Shown: positions 9,054-18,931 of the stretch, one piece after another
Numbering within the stretch: position 1 is the stretch's first letter
Layout: the number at the start of each line of letters is the position of its first letter
From: Flavivirga rizhaonensis
Lineage (GTDB): Bacteria; Bacteroidota; Bacteroidia; Flavobacteriales; Flavobacteriaceae
DNA: 64,000 nucleotides
Assembly: GCF_004791695.1 (NCBI RefSeq)
Contig: NZ_SRSO01000009.1
Span: 82,211-146,210, forward strand
Reading direction: 5' to 3'
Translations under genes and position numbers: made by a program
The notes under the pieces: generated by a model
Seen by the model: the letters and a program-made list of their open reading frames with translations, nothing else
Database searches by the model: none
What the model was told of the DNA's origin: nothing

Positions 9054-10466
9054 TTATTTTTTTATTTGTTTCTCATTTATAATGGGATTAACGCCATATT
9101 TATCAAATAAGTAAACTAATGCTGTCATCGTTGCAGCTCCTAACTCTAATTCGCGCTTATTAACAGCATCAAATGTATCATTGCTAGCATGGTGATGATC
9201 AAAATAACGTTGCGAATCTGGTCTTAACCCTGCTAATACATTGGTTTCTGTTTTAAGAGGTCCGACATCTGCTCCACTGTGTCCTTTCTCAAAATAATGG
9301 ATTAAATACGGTTTAAATAACGGTTGCCAACTTAAAACCTGATTAAAACTTGCATCATTACAATCAAAAGAGAATCCTCGCGGTGTAAAACCACCTGCGT
9401 CACTCTCTAAAGCAAACACATGATTTTCTCCTTTTTGTTTGGCTACTTCTGCATATTTTTTTCCGCCCCTTAATCCATTTTCTTCATTCATAAACAGTAC
9501 AACTCTTATACTTCTTTTTGGTGTTATTCCTGATTCTTTTAATAAGCGCAGCACATCCATAGATTGTACTACACCAGCACCATCATCATGAGAGCCATCA
9601 CCTAAATCCCAAGAATCTAAATGTCCGCCAACAATCATATATTCATTTGGAAATTCACTTCCTGTTATTTGCCCAATAACATTATAAGACAAGACATCCT
9701 TTAGCTGTTTACAGCTTTGTTTAAAATAGAATTTTATTGATTTGTCAAGTTTTAGCATGGTGCTCAATAATTCAGCATCATTAGTGCTTATCGCCGCAGA
9801 CGGTATCCTATCTGTTACAGGTATGTCTCCATAAGTCATGCTTCCCGTATGAGGAAAATCATCTAATCTTAAATTCATAGATCTAACAATAACACCAGCA
9901 GCTCCGTACTTTGAGGCTTCAATAGCCCCTTTATAACGTTGGTTAACACATCCGCCATAAGCTTCAAATGTATCAATTAAATCAGCCTGCATCGGTCTGT
10001 TATAAAACACTATTTTGCCTTCAATATTTTCTTTTCCTAGCGTTTCTAATTCCTCAAAGTTTTTAACCTCTACGACATTTGCTTTTAAGCCAAGTGCAGC
10101 AGTCGCAACGGAGCCTCCTAATGCACAAATATTAACAGTTGTCGTTTTTCCTTTCTCAGATTCTATAAATGCATGTTCTTTAAAACCACGTACCCATTTA
10201 GGAACCATGACTGGTTGTAACCAAACTTTATCCAAACCTAATTTATCGAGTTCTTCTTTGGTATAATTAACTGCTTTCTCTGCATTCAAAGACCCCGATA
10301 GGCGTCCTCCTATTTGATTAGACAGGTGATTTAGCCAATCATAGCTTTTACCATTAGTTAAAGCGTTTTTATAGATTTTTTTCAGGACTTCTGCATCATT
10401 TTGAGCGTATGTATTAACTGAAAATATGATCCCTAAAAGGCAAAGCAACAATTTTAATTTACTCAT
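9054..10466 (-). CDS. Secreted M28 family metallopeptidase
   Basis: A 470-residue exported zinc aminopeptidase-like enzyme with signal peptide MSKLKLLLCLLGIIFSVNTY plus AQ. The di-zinc ligands of clan MH are visible in order: GGHLDSWDLGDG (His, Asp), SHDDGAGV (bridging Asp), MNEENGLRGG (catalytic and ligand Glu), ALESDAGGF (Asp), and HHHASNDTFD near the end (His). A protease-associated insert lies before the catalytic part (GGSVATAALGLKANVVEVKN, then GCVNQRYKGAIEASKYGAAG). Length and architecture match periplasmic carboxy- or aminopeptidases such as glutamate carboxypeptidase-like enzymes. First gene of the leftward peptidase-TfoX-DinB run. Confidence 0.9.
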   Translation of the reverse strand: MSKLKLLLCLLGIIFSVNTYAQNDAEVLKKIYKNALTNGKSYDWLNHLSNQIGGRLSGSLNAEKAVNYTKEELDKLGLDKVWLQPVMVPKWVRGFKEHAFIESEKGKTTTVNICALGGSVATAALGLKANVVEVKNFEELETLGKENIEGKIVFYNRPMQADLIDTFEAYGGCVNQRYKGAIEASKYGAAGVIVRSMNLRLDDFPHTGSMTYGDIPVTDRIPSAAISTNDAELLSTMLKLDKSIKFYFKQSCKQLKDVLSYNVIGQITGSEFPNEYMIVGGHLDSWDLGDGSHDDGAGVVQSMDVLRLLKESGITPKRSIRVVLFMNEENGLRGGKKYAEVAKQKGENHVFALESDAGGFTPRGFSFDCNDASFNQVLSWQPLFKPYLIHYFEKGHSGADVGPLKTETNVLAGLRPDSQRYFDHHHASNDTFDAVNKRELELGAATMTALVYLFDKYGVNPIINEKQIKK

Positions 10467-10555
10467 ATAATATTTTTTAGGTTTAAAGATACTACTTATT
10501 AAAAGCTAAAAATCTAAAAGAAATCATAAAACAATTGTTACTTCAAGTAATATGC

Positions 10556-11407
10556 TTACTCGTTGTTTAATTCTTCTTTATACATTTTAAGATTTGCCTT
10601 AATATCATCATCAAGCTCAGGCTCCTGTATATCTTTATATGTACTTAAAACATCATACATTATTTTTGCTACCATGTAACGTGCTGTTGGTTTGTCATCA
10701 GCTGGAATAGTATACCACGGAGCATGCGGTTTAGAGGTTCTGTTTATGGCATCTTCATAACATTCTTGATACTTTTCCCAAAGTTTACGCTCTTTTAAAT
10801 CACCAGGAGAAAACTTCCAATTTTTTTCTTGTTTTTCTAAACGACGTAATAGCCTGTTTTTCTGTTCTTCTTTGGAGAGGTTTAAGAAAAACTTAAAAAT
10901 GATGGTCCCACTTTCTGCTATATACTTCTCAAAATTATTAATTTGCTCGAAACGTTTGTCCCAAAAAGCATCATCAATATCATCAATAGAATTTACTGTT
11001 GGAATATTTTCTCCTAAAATATAACCAGGGTGCACTCTTGTTACTAATACATTTTCATAGTGAGTTCTGTTAAAGACACCAAATTTACCACGAGCAGGTA
11101 GAGCTATATAATGCCTCCAAATATAATCATGTTTAAGTTCTAATTGTGTAGGAACTTTAAAGCTATGAACCACAACGCCACGTGCGTTGAAATCTTTAAA
11201 GACTTCACGTATTAAACTGTCCTTACCCGAGGTATCCATACCTTGTAAACATACTAAAACTGCATATTTACCGTGTGCATAAAGCGTATCTTGAAGTTTA
11301 CCTAATTTTTTTCTAACACTTTTTAATTCTTTTTCAGCATTATCAATTACAGCTCTAGTTTCAGAATTTTTTAACGATATGTTTGTAGTTACTTTGTAAT
11401 TGTCCAT
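10556..11407 (-). CDS. Polyphosphate kinase 2 family protein
   Basis: A 283-residue PPK2, which transfers phosphate between polyphosphate and nucleotides; cytoplasmic. The Walker A-like motif GMDTSGKDSLIREVF, the following HSFKVPT and the lid region FNRTHYENVLVTRVHP are the three diagnostic blocks. The nucleotide preference (AMP/ADP or NDP to NTP) cannot be decided from sequence alone. A basic C-terminal part (EKQEKNWKFSPGDLKERKLW) is also typical. The gene is monocistronic by spacing, about 90 bases upstream of the M28 peptidase start. Confidence 0.92.
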   Translation of the reverse strand: MDNYKVTTNISLKNSETRAVIDNAEKELKSVRKKLGKLQDTLYAHGKYAVLVCLQGMDTSGKDSLIREVFKDFNARGVVVHSFKVPTQLELKHDYIWRHYIALPARGKFGVFNRTHYENVLVTRVHPGYILGENIPTVNSIDDIDDAFWDKRFEQINNFEKYIAESGTIIFKFFLNLSKEEQKNRLLRRLEKQEKNWKFSPGDLKERKLWEKYQECYEDAINRTSKPHAPWYTIPADDKPTARYMVAKIMYDVLSTYKDIQEPELDDDIKANLKMYKEELNNE

Positions 11408-11540
11408 TTTTAAAATTTTATATGGATTAAATATATAAAATGCAATCGATTATATCATATTAACTATTAATTGTTTCTATTGAAAACTGTTAAACGGGCT
11501 CCTTTAAAATTGTTATTTTGATTATATATTTTTAATAATT

Positions 11541-12056
11541 ATGAAAAAAAGCGTCATAATACAAGCAAGTTCCAGAAGCCACGGAGACACTAATAAAATA
11601 GTTAATTACATAGCTAAAAATAACGATATGGACGTTATTGATTTAAGAACAAAAAACATTGGTCATTATGATTATGAGTATAAAAATAAAGGCGATGATT
11701 TTTTAGGTTTAATAACACATATTATTGAAACCTATGACACCATAATTTTTGCTACACCTGTTTACTGGTATAGTATGAGTGGTATTTTAAAAGTATTTTT
11801 TGATAGAATTTCCGATTTAATACGAGTACATAAAGACACTGGAAGAAAATTACGTGGTAAAAATATGACCATGATTAGTAGTAGTAATTCTGATGACTTA
11901 AAAGAAGGGTTTTCTATGCCATTTGTAGAATCTGCAAACTACTTGGGTATGAATTATTTAGGAGATATTCACGTATACATTGAAAATGATTTTATCAATA
12001 ATGAAGTAAAACTTAAAATAGATACGTTTATAGAAACCATAAATAATACCATATAA
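11541..12056 (+). CDS. Flavodoxin-like NAD(P)H-dependent oxidoreductase
   Basis: A 171-residue cytoplasmic flavoprotein. The N-terminal strand-loop SVIIQASSRSHGDTNKIV is the FMN phosphate-binding loop of the NADPH-dependent FMN reductase/flavodoxin-2 group. FATPVYWYSMSGILKVFFDR is the conserved loop around the isoalloxazine ring. Substrate unknown. Divergent from the PPK2 gene. Confidence 0.85.
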   Translation: MKKSVIIQASSRSHGDTNKIVNYIAKNNDMDVIDLRTKNIGHYDYEYKNKGDDFLGLITHIIETYDTIIFATPVYWYSMSGILKVFFDRISDLIRVHKDTGRKLRGKNMTMISSSNSDDLKEGFSMPFVESANYLGMNYLGDIHVYIENDFINNEVKLKIDTFIETINNTI

Positions 12057-12215
12057 ACAATTTTATAAATTTCAATTTTGAAATCTTAATCTTACAAAAA
12101 ATTCGTTTAAATGCATTTTATCGTATTAAATTTATATTATAACGGTAAAATTCATTGTTTTTTATAATGTTTTTAATACATTGCAACCCCTATTTATCGT
12201 ATAAAACCAAATGTT

Positions 12216-12986
12216 ATGAAAAATTATTACTTTATACTATTTATAATCACGTCGTTTGTTGTTAACGGACAGGGTGATTGTGACTATGCCAATTCATATC
12301 TAGTTAGTGCCTACTCACATGTTAAGGATTCTTATGATTCCAATAATATAAATCATTTACAATATTATGCTAACAGGTCTTTAGAATCTTTTAAACTTGC
12401 TAAAAAGGAGTTTACTAATTGTAATTGTAAAGCTGCATTAGAACTTACAGATAAATGTATAGAATTATTAGCAAAGGTAGATACTGCTGAAACTTTTGAA
12501 AATGGTCGTTTTTTTGTAAAGCGTGCTAGAGATTACAGTAAAAACAGTGTTATAGAAATTGATAAATGTTCTGCTGCTATTCCTTCTAATGAAGATAATG
12601 GAGATCTTGCTGTGGCTCAAGTCCAAGGAGGTGATGACCTTACCGACTTACAAAACGAACAGTTAAGACTAAAACAGCAACAAGAAGCTTTAAAGCTTAA
12701 AGAACAGCAAATCAAAATGAAACTAGCTGAGCAAAAAGAAAAAGAATTACTAATAAAGAAGAAAAAATTAATCCTTTCTTACGAAAATGCTATTTCATCA
12801 AACATTAATACTTACAACGAAACCTTAAATATTTGCGGATGTATCAATTACAAACCTTTTAGGGATAATAAATCTTTAGAAGATATGACAGAAAAAAATA
12901 TTGAAGAAGTGAAAGCACATTACATGATTCGCATTAAAACTATGGCTTCTGAATACGTATCATTAATAAATGATTGCGAAGAATAA
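12216..12986 (+). CDS. Secreted coiled-coil protein of unknown function
   Basis: A 256-residue protein with a signal peptide ending VVNGQGD. The mature N-terminal part has a helical cysteine-containing segment (EFTNCNCKAALELTDKC) and GRFFVKRARDY. A glutamine/lysine/glutamate-rich coiled coil follows (about residues 145-185, e.g. NEQLRLKQQQEALKLKEQQ), and the C-terminal part has another cysteine pair (NICGCINY). I do not recognise a named domain; similar proteins are common as secreted hypotheticals in Flavobacteriaceae. It stands alone and ends in a strong hairpin terminator. Confidence 0.7.
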   Translation: MKNYYFILFIITSFVVNGQGDCDYANSYLVSAYSHVKDSYDSNNINHLQYYANRSLESFKLAKKEFTNCNCKAALELTDKCIELLAKVDTAETFENGRFFVKRARDYSKNSVIEIDKCSAAIPSNEDNGDLAVAQVQGGDDLTDLQNEQLRLKQQQEALKLKEQQIKMKLAEQKEKELLIKKKKLILSYENAISSNINTYNETLNICGCINYKPFRDNKSLEDMTEKNIEEVKAHYMIRIKTMASEYVSLINDCEE

Positions 12987-13002
12987 GTAAAATCAAATTC
13001 AA

Positions 13003-13043
13003 AAAAATAGGCTATTTAAATTATTTAGATAGCCTATTTTTTT
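13003..13043. terminator. Bidirectional intrinsic terminator
   Basis: AAAAATAGGCTAT and ATAGCCTATTTTTTT arms flank a short AT loop between the converging coiled-coil protein gene and the response regulator gene. A and T tracts on the two sides allow use from either direction. Confidence 0.85.
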
Positions 13044-13060
13044 ATAAATAATTCTATTAT

Positions 13061-14224
13061 TTACTTAGAAGCAAATAATTTAACATCTTCTTCACTTACT
13101 TCTTTACCTCCAAGAATAATTAAACGCTCAACAACATTACGTAATTCTCTTATATTTCCTGTCCAATCGTAATCCTGTAATAATTTAATAGCTTTATCTG
13201 AAAACGATTTTTTAGCTGTTCCCTGTTCGCTAGCAATCTTTTTTGTAAAATGATTTACTAATAAAGGAATATCATCTCGCCTATCATTTAAAGCCGGAAC
13301 TTTAATTAATATAACAGCTAGTCTGTGATATAAATCTTCACGAAATCTTCCTTCAGCTATTTCTTTTTTTAAATCTTTATTAGTTGCTGCTACCACACGA
13401 ACATTCACTTTTATATCCTTATCGCTCCCTACGCGTTGAATACGACTTTCTTGTAAAGCTCTAAGTACCTTAGCTTGAGCAGGTAAACTCATATCTCCAA
13501 TTTCATCTAAAAAGATAGTCCCTCCATTTGCTGCTTCAAATTTACCAGCTCTGTCTTTAACGGCACTTGTAAAAGCGCCTTTAACATGACCAAATAGCTC
13601 ACTTTCTATAAGTTCGCTAGGTATTGCAGCACAATTAACCTCAATCATAGCACCTTTAGATCTGTCACTTTTTTGATGTAACCAATGTGCTACCAACTCC
13701 TTTCCTGTTCCATTAGGTCCAGTAACTAAGACACGGGCATCGGTCTGTGCCACTTTTTCAATGATATTTTTTATATGAGAAATCGCTTCACTTTCTCCAA
13801 TCATCTCAAAGTTCTTGCTTACTTTCTTTTTAAGAAGTTTGTTTTCAACCACCAATTCTTTTTTATCTAAAGCATTACGAACTGTATTTAACAATCTGTT
13901 TAAATCTGGTGGTTTCGATATATAATCAAAAGCCCCTAAACGCATGGTATTAACAGCTGTGTCTAAGTCTCCATGCCCAGAAATCATAACAATAGGTGTT
14001 TCAGGTTTAATCTTTTTTACAGCTTCTAAAACTTCAACACCATCCATTTTTGGCATTTTAATGTCGCAAAGCACTAAATCGAAATCATCACTTTTTATTT
14101 TTTCAATTCCCAATAAACCATCTTCAGCTTCTTCTACCTCATAGGTATCATTTTCTTCTGAAAGAATTTTAACTAGTACACGTCTAATCGCTGCTTCGTC
14201 TTCTATTACTAATATTTTCGGCAT
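13061..14224 (-). CDS. NtrC-type sigma-54-dependent response regulator lacking the C-terminal HTH
   Basis: A 387-residue protein. The receiver domain (1-120) has ILVIEDEAAIRR and the phosphoacceptor Asp in LVLCDIKMPKMDG. The AAA+ domain has Walker A TGPNGTGKELVAH, the sigma-54 contact loop GAFTSA in place of the usual GAFTGA, Walker B GGTIFLDEIGD and an arginine-finger region REDLYHRLAVI. The protein stops at about VSEEDVKLFASK, just after the C-subdomain motif WTGNIRELRNVVERL, so the Fis-type helix-turn-helix of NtrC is absent. The frame is open upstream to a GTG near 14272, but the ATG at 14224 starts the receiver correctly. Last gene of a leftward run with the MscS and ABC genes. No partner kinase in the window. 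Confidence 0.9.
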   Translation of the reverse strand: MPKILVIEDEAAIRRVLVKILSEENDTYEVEEAEDGLLGIEKIKSDDFDLVLCDIKMPKMDGVEVLEAVKKIKPETPIVMISGHGDLDTAVNTMRLGAFDYISKPPDLNRLLNTVRNALDKKELVVENKLLKKKVSKNFEMIGESEAISHIKNIIEKVAQTDARVLVTGPNGTGKELVAHWLHQKSDRSKGAMIEVNCAAIPSELIESELFGHVKGAFTSAVKDRAGKFEAANGGTIFLDEIGDMSLPAQAKVLRALQESRIQRVGSDKDIKVNVRVVAATNKDLKKEIAEGRFREDLYHRLAVILIKVPALNDRRDDIPLLVNHFTKKIASEQGTAKKSFSDKAIKLLQDYDWTGNIRELRNVVERLIILGGKEVSEEDVKLFASK

Positions 14225-14308
14225 TTTCTTTAAGTTTAAAAGAATATAGATGGGAATATACACCATCCACACTCAAATTTTATATATTTTTTAAATCTTT
14301 CTCATTTT

Positions 14309-15244
14309 CTATAGCTCTTTTTGCTGAGAAATGACATGTATATCTCTTTGGGGGAACGGAATAGTTATATTATTTTCCCTGAATATTTTATCGATCGAAA
14401 ATCTTAAATCACTTTTCGGAATAGCGGCTTGAAAACTATCATTAATAGTAACAATTAATTTAAAATTGAGTGAACTGTCTGCAAAATCTGTAAAAAGAAC
14501 TAGAGGCTCAGGATACTTTAAAACATTTTTATTTTCTGAAGCTACTTGTAAAAGTAAATTTTTTACAAGTTCCACATCACTACCATAAGCTACGCCAACT
14601 TCTACACTTTCTCTTGTAATGGTTCCATTTTGTGTCCAGTTATACAAACTATTGGTTAAATATAAATGGTTGGGAATCACTAATACTTTATTATCAATAG
14701 TCACTGCTCTTGTTGTTCGAAGTTTAATCTCTTCAACCCGTCCAACTTTACCTTCTAACTCAATAATATCCCCTACGTGTACAGATTGATCAATAAGGAT
14801 AAAAACACCTGAAATAATATCTTGAAATAATGTTTGTAATGCTAAACCAACGCCTATTAATAAAGCGGCAGATGCAGCAAAAATAGCTGTAACATTAACA
14901 CCTATTGAATCAAAAACAATAAGCATGACGATGATATAAATGATCCACCTAGCAAAAGAAAAAACGGAATTAAATTTTGCTTTATCTTCAACCGGCATTT
15001 TTCTGGTTACCAATTTTTTAACCCATCTTAAAAGATACGTAGTAATAATAATAACTGCTGCTACGAGTAATACATATTTTACCCTAAGAACAATATCATG
15101 CACATCATCCCCAGTACCATATGTAAAATCTATAATCTTGAATTCCAGAAAGTCAACTACCTTTTCCCATGCAGAGCTTTTTGTAATAACATCTCCTATT
15201 TCTTCTACACTTTCTTCTATTTTATTAGTTACTTCTTCTTGCAT
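14309..15244 (-). CDS. MscS-family mechanosensitive channel
   Basis: A 311-residue inner-membrane protein with three N-terminal helices (about 50-150). The pore helix region is FAASAALLIGVGLALQTLFQ and the beta domain starts at DIISGVFILIDQSVHVGD, with VGRVEEIKLRTTRAVTIDN as the typical MscS core. It senses membrane tension and vents solutes. Its start lies 1 base from the end of the ABC permease gene upstream, so it is translationally linked with the ABC exporter; the response regulator follows after an 84-base gap. Confidence 0.9.
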   Translation of the reverse strand: MQEEVTNKIEESVEEIGDVITKSSAWEKVVDFLEFKIIDFTYGTGDDVHDIVLRVKYVLLVAAVIIITTYLLRWVKKLVTRKMPVEDKAKFNSVFSFARWIIYIIVMLIVFDSIGVNVTAIFAASAALLIGVGLALQTLFQDIISGVFILIDQSVHVGDIIELEGKVGRVEEIKLRTTRAVTIDNKVLVIPNHLYLTNSLYNWTQNGTITRESVEVGVAYGSDVELVKNLLLQVASENKNVLKYPEPLVLFTDFADSSLNFKLIVTINDSFQAAIPKSDLRFSIDKIFRENNITIPFPQRDIHVISQQKEL

Positions 15245-15245
15245 C

Positions 15246-16559
15246 TTAGTATTTAATCCATTTTATCAATTCTTTATAACTTGGTTTTTTACCATACATT
15301 AAAATACCTACGCGATAAATTTTTGCTGCAAACCAGACTGTAAACATAAATGTACCAACCAATAGCAATAATGACACCAATTGTTGCCATAGAGGTACTC
15401 CAAAAGGAATCCGCATAAGCATAACCACAGGAGATGTTAATGGTATAAAAGAAAATACCGTAGATACTGTGCCATGTGGGTCTTCAATTACTGTAAAGAT
15501 ACCAATATAAACTGCCAAAATTAAAGGCATCATAATTGGTAATAAAAACTGCTGGGTATCCGTTTCGTTATCTACTGCTGCTCCGATTGCTGCATAGAGC
15601 GAGCTGTATAACAAATATCCTCCTATAAAGAACAATATAAAGGCTATTATAAGGTTCATTAATGGTAAATTTTGCAGTGCTGTTTTAAAAGATTCAAAAT
15701 AAAAATTAAAACCAGAGCCTTCTGATGCTAATTGTATTAGTTCTTGTTGAGGTCCTGCTGAATCAAATAGGTTGATACCGATAACTAATGAAACGACAGT
15801 CATTAAAAGACCTCCAAAAATCATCCAAATAACAAATTGTGTAATTCCTGCCAAAGAGGTACCAATTATTTTTCCTAGCATTAATTGTACAGGTTTTACA
15901 GATGAAATAATAATTTCAATAATTCTACTAGTTTTTTCCTCAATAACACTCCTCATAATCATATTACCGTAAATAATAATAAACATGAATAATAAATACC
16001 CTGCAGCAATACCGAAACCAAGTCTTGCAAAACTATCCAGTTTTGATGTTTTCTCACCCTCAAAACTTTCCTGAGCTATATCTATTTTTATTTTAGAAGC
16101 ATTAATTAAATCAACATCTATACCTTGCTGTTGTAGTTTTATATTTGTGAACGTCTTTTCTAACTTACTTTCTAAACTAGAAATTAATGTAAGCGAAGGT
16201 GTTTCTTCTGAATAAAATTTAATATGCATTGAAGCGGATTCTACAGAATCAAGCTTCCCCACATGTAGTAGTCCATAAGAGGCGGTTTCCTCTGATATAT
16301 TTTTAGCATCTTCTAAAGATATGTTCTCTAGAATGTGATAGGTTGTTTTTTCTGAATTTTTGAAAATGTCTTGTACAAGTCCTGATTCATCTAAAACAGA
16401 AATCGTACGCACTTTATCATTATTTAATTGTGATAAATAAGCAACAACTGCAACCAGTGCTATCATTATAATTGGACTTAAAATAGTCATCACTATAAAT
16501 GATTTATTTTTAACCTTCGTTAAATATTCACGCTTAATTATGAGAGATAAATGGTTCAT
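15246..16559 (-). CDS. ABC-2 type transporter permease (NatB-like)
   Basis: A 437-residue membrane protein. One N-terminal helix (MTILSPIIMIALVAVVAYL) is followed by a large extracytoplasmic domain (about 45-180). Five or six C-terminal helices follow, including IEEKTSRIIEIIISSVKPVQ and LMLGKIIGTS, the conserved cytoplasmic loop of ABC2_membrane_3/NatB proteins. Pairs with the ATPase encoded 5 bases upstream. The cargo is unknown; family members export sodium, drugs or peptides. Overall length is normal. Confidence 0.9.
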   Translation of the reverse strand: MNHLSLIIKREYLTKVKNKSFIVMTILSPIIMIALVAVVAYLSQLNNDKVRTISVLDESGLVQDIFKNSEKTTYHILENISLEDAKNISEETASYGLLHVGKLDSVESASMHIKFYSEETPSLTLISSLESKLEKTFTNIKLQQQGIDVDLINASKIKIDIAQESFEGEKTSKLDSFARLGFGIAAGYLLFMFIIIYGNMIMRSVIEEKTSRIIEIIISSVKPVQLMLGKIIGTSLAGITQFVIWMIFGGLLMTVVSLVIGINLFDSAGPQQELIQLASEGSGFNFYFESFKTALQNLPLMNLIIAFILFFIGGYLLYSSLYAAIGAAVDNETDTQQFLLPIMMPLILAVYIGIFTVIEDPHGTVSTVFSFIPLTSPVVMLMRIPFGVPLWQQLVSLLLLVGTFMFTVWFAAKIYRVGILMYGKKPSYKELIKWIKY

Positions 16560-16564
16560 ACAAA

Positions 16565-17491
16565 TTAATTATTCTGTACTGTTTGAATGAAAATATCGTT
16601 TACACTTGGTATTAATTCAACAAAATGAGATATCTCTCCTTTTGAAGTTAAATAACTTAATAAATCATTTGGTGTATCCGTTTGAGATAGTTTTATGTTT
16701 AATTTTAATTCATCTTCTAACGTTTTAAAATTAGCTTCAGAAATATCAAATTTATTTGCTAATTCCTGTTCTAAACCTTCTTTATTATTTATCCGAATAC
16801 CAACTTCATAAGTATTTATTTTATAATCTCGTTTTATATCAATCAATTTTCCATCAAGAATTTTATTCGATTTATGGATCAATGCTATATCATCACAAAG
16901 TTCTTCTACAGATTCCATCCTGTGGGTTGAAAAAATAACAGTGGCACCTTCTTCTCGTAGACGTAAAATTTCATCTTTAATTAAATTGGCATTTATAGGG
17001 TCGAAACCTGAAAATGGTTCATCAAAAATTAAAAGCTTAGGTTGATGTAGCACAGTGACCACAAATTGTATTTTTTGAGCCATTCCCTTAGATAACTCTT
17101 GAATTTTCTTGTTCCACCAATCTCCAATTTCTAAGCGATCAAACCAATATTTTAATCGTGCTTTAGCTTCTGCTTTGCTTAAACCTTTTAATTGGGCCAA
17201 ATATAAAGCCTGCTCCCCTACTTTCATAGATTTATAAAGCCCTCTTTCTTCGGGTAAATAACCAATATCTTTTATATGAACAGGGTTAAGTAATTCGCCA
17301 TCTAAGTGTACTTTCCCATAATCTGGCATAGTTATTTGGTTAATAACTCGTATGAGTGTTGTTTTACCTGCTCCATTAGGTCCTAACAAACCAAATATGC
17401 TGCCCTTAGGAACTGTAATTGACACTTTATTAAGTGCTTTAAAGTCTCCGAAGTTTTTAGAAACTTCGGAGACTTCTAGTAAGTTCTTCAT
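16565..17491 (-). CDS. ABC transporter ATP-binding protein (NatA-like)
   Basis: A 308-residue ATPase. Walker A GLLGPNGAGKTTLIRV, Q-loop GYLPEERGLYKSM, signature QELSKGMAQKIQFV (the C-loop has LSKGM rather than LSGGQ), Walker B LLIFDEPFSGFDP and H-loop STHRMES are all present. The EERG Q-loop and LSKGM signature mark the NatA/DrrA-type subfamily that pairs with ABC-2 permeases. A C-terminal accessory domain follows. First gene of the leftward run into the permease, MscS and regulator genes. Confidence 0.92.
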   Translation of the reverse strand: MKNLLEVSEVSKNFGDFKALNKVSITVPKGSIFGLLGPNGAGKTTLIRVINQITMPDYGKVHLDGELLNPVHIKDIGYLPEERGLYKSMKVGEQALYLAQLKGLSKAEAKARLKYWFDRLEIGDWWNKKIQELSKGMAQKIQFVVTVLHQPKLLIFDEPFSGFDPINANLIKDEILRLREEGATVIFSTHRMESVEELCDDIALIHKSNKILDGKLIDIKRDYKINTYEVGIRINNKEGLEQELANKFDISEANFKTLEDELKLNIKLSQTDTPNDLLSYLTSKGEISHFVELIPSVNDIFIQTVQNN

Positions 17492-17604
17492 TCTTATTTT
17501 TTAATTGACTTGATTGATGTAAATATATTAAATGTTATAAACTAACATATTAAATAATACTATAAAAGACTTTAAATAAAAGGATTAACTTTATAAAAAC
17601 AAAA

Positions 17605-17631
17605 CCCACCCTTAAACGATTTAAGGATGGG
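17605..17631 (-). terminator. Likely terminator of the grpE-dnaJ operon
   Basis: Stem CCCACCCTTAAA / TTTAAGGATGGG with a 3-base loop; read leftward it is followed by TTTTGTTTTT. It lies about 170 bases beyond the dnaJ stop, in an otherwise featureless AT-rich gap (17492-17800) that also holds the ABC operon promoter. Confidence 0.65.
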
Positions 17632-17800
17632 AAAAAAATTGCTATGAAAAAGAAAAATTACCACTAAAATAAATTAGTGATAATTCAAATATAGTTATTT
17701 TTTACATAATAATAACAAAACTATAAGAGAACTTTCTTTTGTAGTTTAAAAAATTTGCGTGCATAATCCTTGTCCTTATTACTAAAAAATGTTCTTCTTA

Positions 17801-18922
17801 TTACGAGAACATATCTTTCACTTTTTCAAAAAATGATTTATCAGAACTTTCTGGTTTTGGCTCAAAATGTTCGTCATTTCTCATAGACTCAAAAAATTCT
17901 TTTTGGTGTTTATTCAACGTTTTTGGTGTCCAAACATTTACATGAACTAATAAATCTCCTTTACCATAACCATTTATACTTGGTATACCTTTTCCGCGTA
18001 AGCGTAAAATTTTGCCAGATTGTACACCTGCTTCTACTTTAATACGCACTTTACCGGTTACGGTATCGATTTCTTTAGAAGTTCCTAAAACAGCATCTGG
18101 ATAACTTACATATAAATCATAGTGTAAATTATCGCCTTCTCGCTGTAATTTATCATGATTTTCCTCTTCAATAACGACTATAAGATCTCCAGAAACACCA
18201 TTTCCTGGTGCTTCATTACCTTTACTAGACACTTTAAGTTGCATACCATCTACAACACCCGCGGGTATTTTTATGGAAACCGTTTCTTCGACAACTTTTA
18301 AACCTTGTGAATCGGCATCATTTGGCTTTTTATCGAGAGTTTGCCCTGCTCCTCCACAAACATTACACGGTGCTGATGTTTGCATCCTACCAAGAATAGT
18401 ATTTGCTATACGTGTTACTTGACCGCTACCATTACATGTTGAACATGTTTTATAGGTTGTTCCTGGTGCTTGAACTTTACGCTTAACTTTTACTTTTTTC
18501 TCTACGCCATTAGCAATTTCTTCTAAAGTCAATTTTACACGAATACGAAGATTACTTCCTTTTACACGACGTTGGCCTCCACCACCGCCAAAACCAGAGA
18601 ATCCACCGCCACCAAAACCACCACCAAAAATATCTCCGAATTGACTAAAAATATCATCCATATTCATGCCGCCTCCACCAAAGCCTCCACCGCCATTTTC
18701 AAAGGCTTGATGACCAAATTGATCGTAACGTGCTTTTTTATCGGCATCACTCAACACCTCATAGGCTTCCGCTGCTTCTTTAAATTTAGCTTCTGCTTCT
18801 TTATCATCCGGATTCTTGTCTGGATGAAATTCTATAGCTTTTTTTCGGTAAGCTTTTTTTATTTCTGAAGAGGTTGCTCCTTTGCTAACTCCTAAAACCT
18901 CGTAATAATCTCTTTTAGCCAT
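17801..18922 (-). CDS. dnaJ: Chaperone DnaJ with reduced zinc domain
   Basis: A 373-residue Hsp40 co-chaperone that stimulates DnaK ATPase. The J domain occupies 1-70 with the HPD motif in [11 protein letters not shown] Gly/Phe-rich linker follows (about 75-115). The cysteine region has only two CxxCxGxG motifs, CSTCNGSG and CNVCGGAG, instead of the four in E. coli DnaJ, so one zinc site at most. The C-terminal peptide-binding domains ([32 protein letters not shown]) are intact. The start is ATG at 18922, 9 bases after grpE, so grpE-dnaJ is an operon. Confidence 0.95.
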   Translation of the reverse strand: MAKRDYYEVLGVSKGATSSEIKKAYRKKAIEFHPDKNPDDKEAEAKFKEAAEAYEVLSDADKKARYDQFGHQAFENGGGGFGGGGMNMDDIFSQFGDIFGGGFGGGGFSGFGGGGGQRRVKGSNLRIRVKLTLEEIANGVEKKVKVKRKVQAPGTTYKTCSTCNGSGQVTRIANTILGRMQTSAPCNVCGGAGQTLDKKPNDADSQGLKVVEETVSIKIPAGVVDGMQLKVSSKGNEAPGNGVSGDLIVVIEEENHDKLQREGDNLHYDLYVSYPDAVLGTSKEIDTVTGKVRIKVEAGVQSGKILRLRGKGIPSINGYGKGDLLVHVNVWTPKTLNKHQKEFFESMRNDEHFEPKPESSDKSFFEKVKDMFS

Positions 18923-18931
18923 GTTTATATT

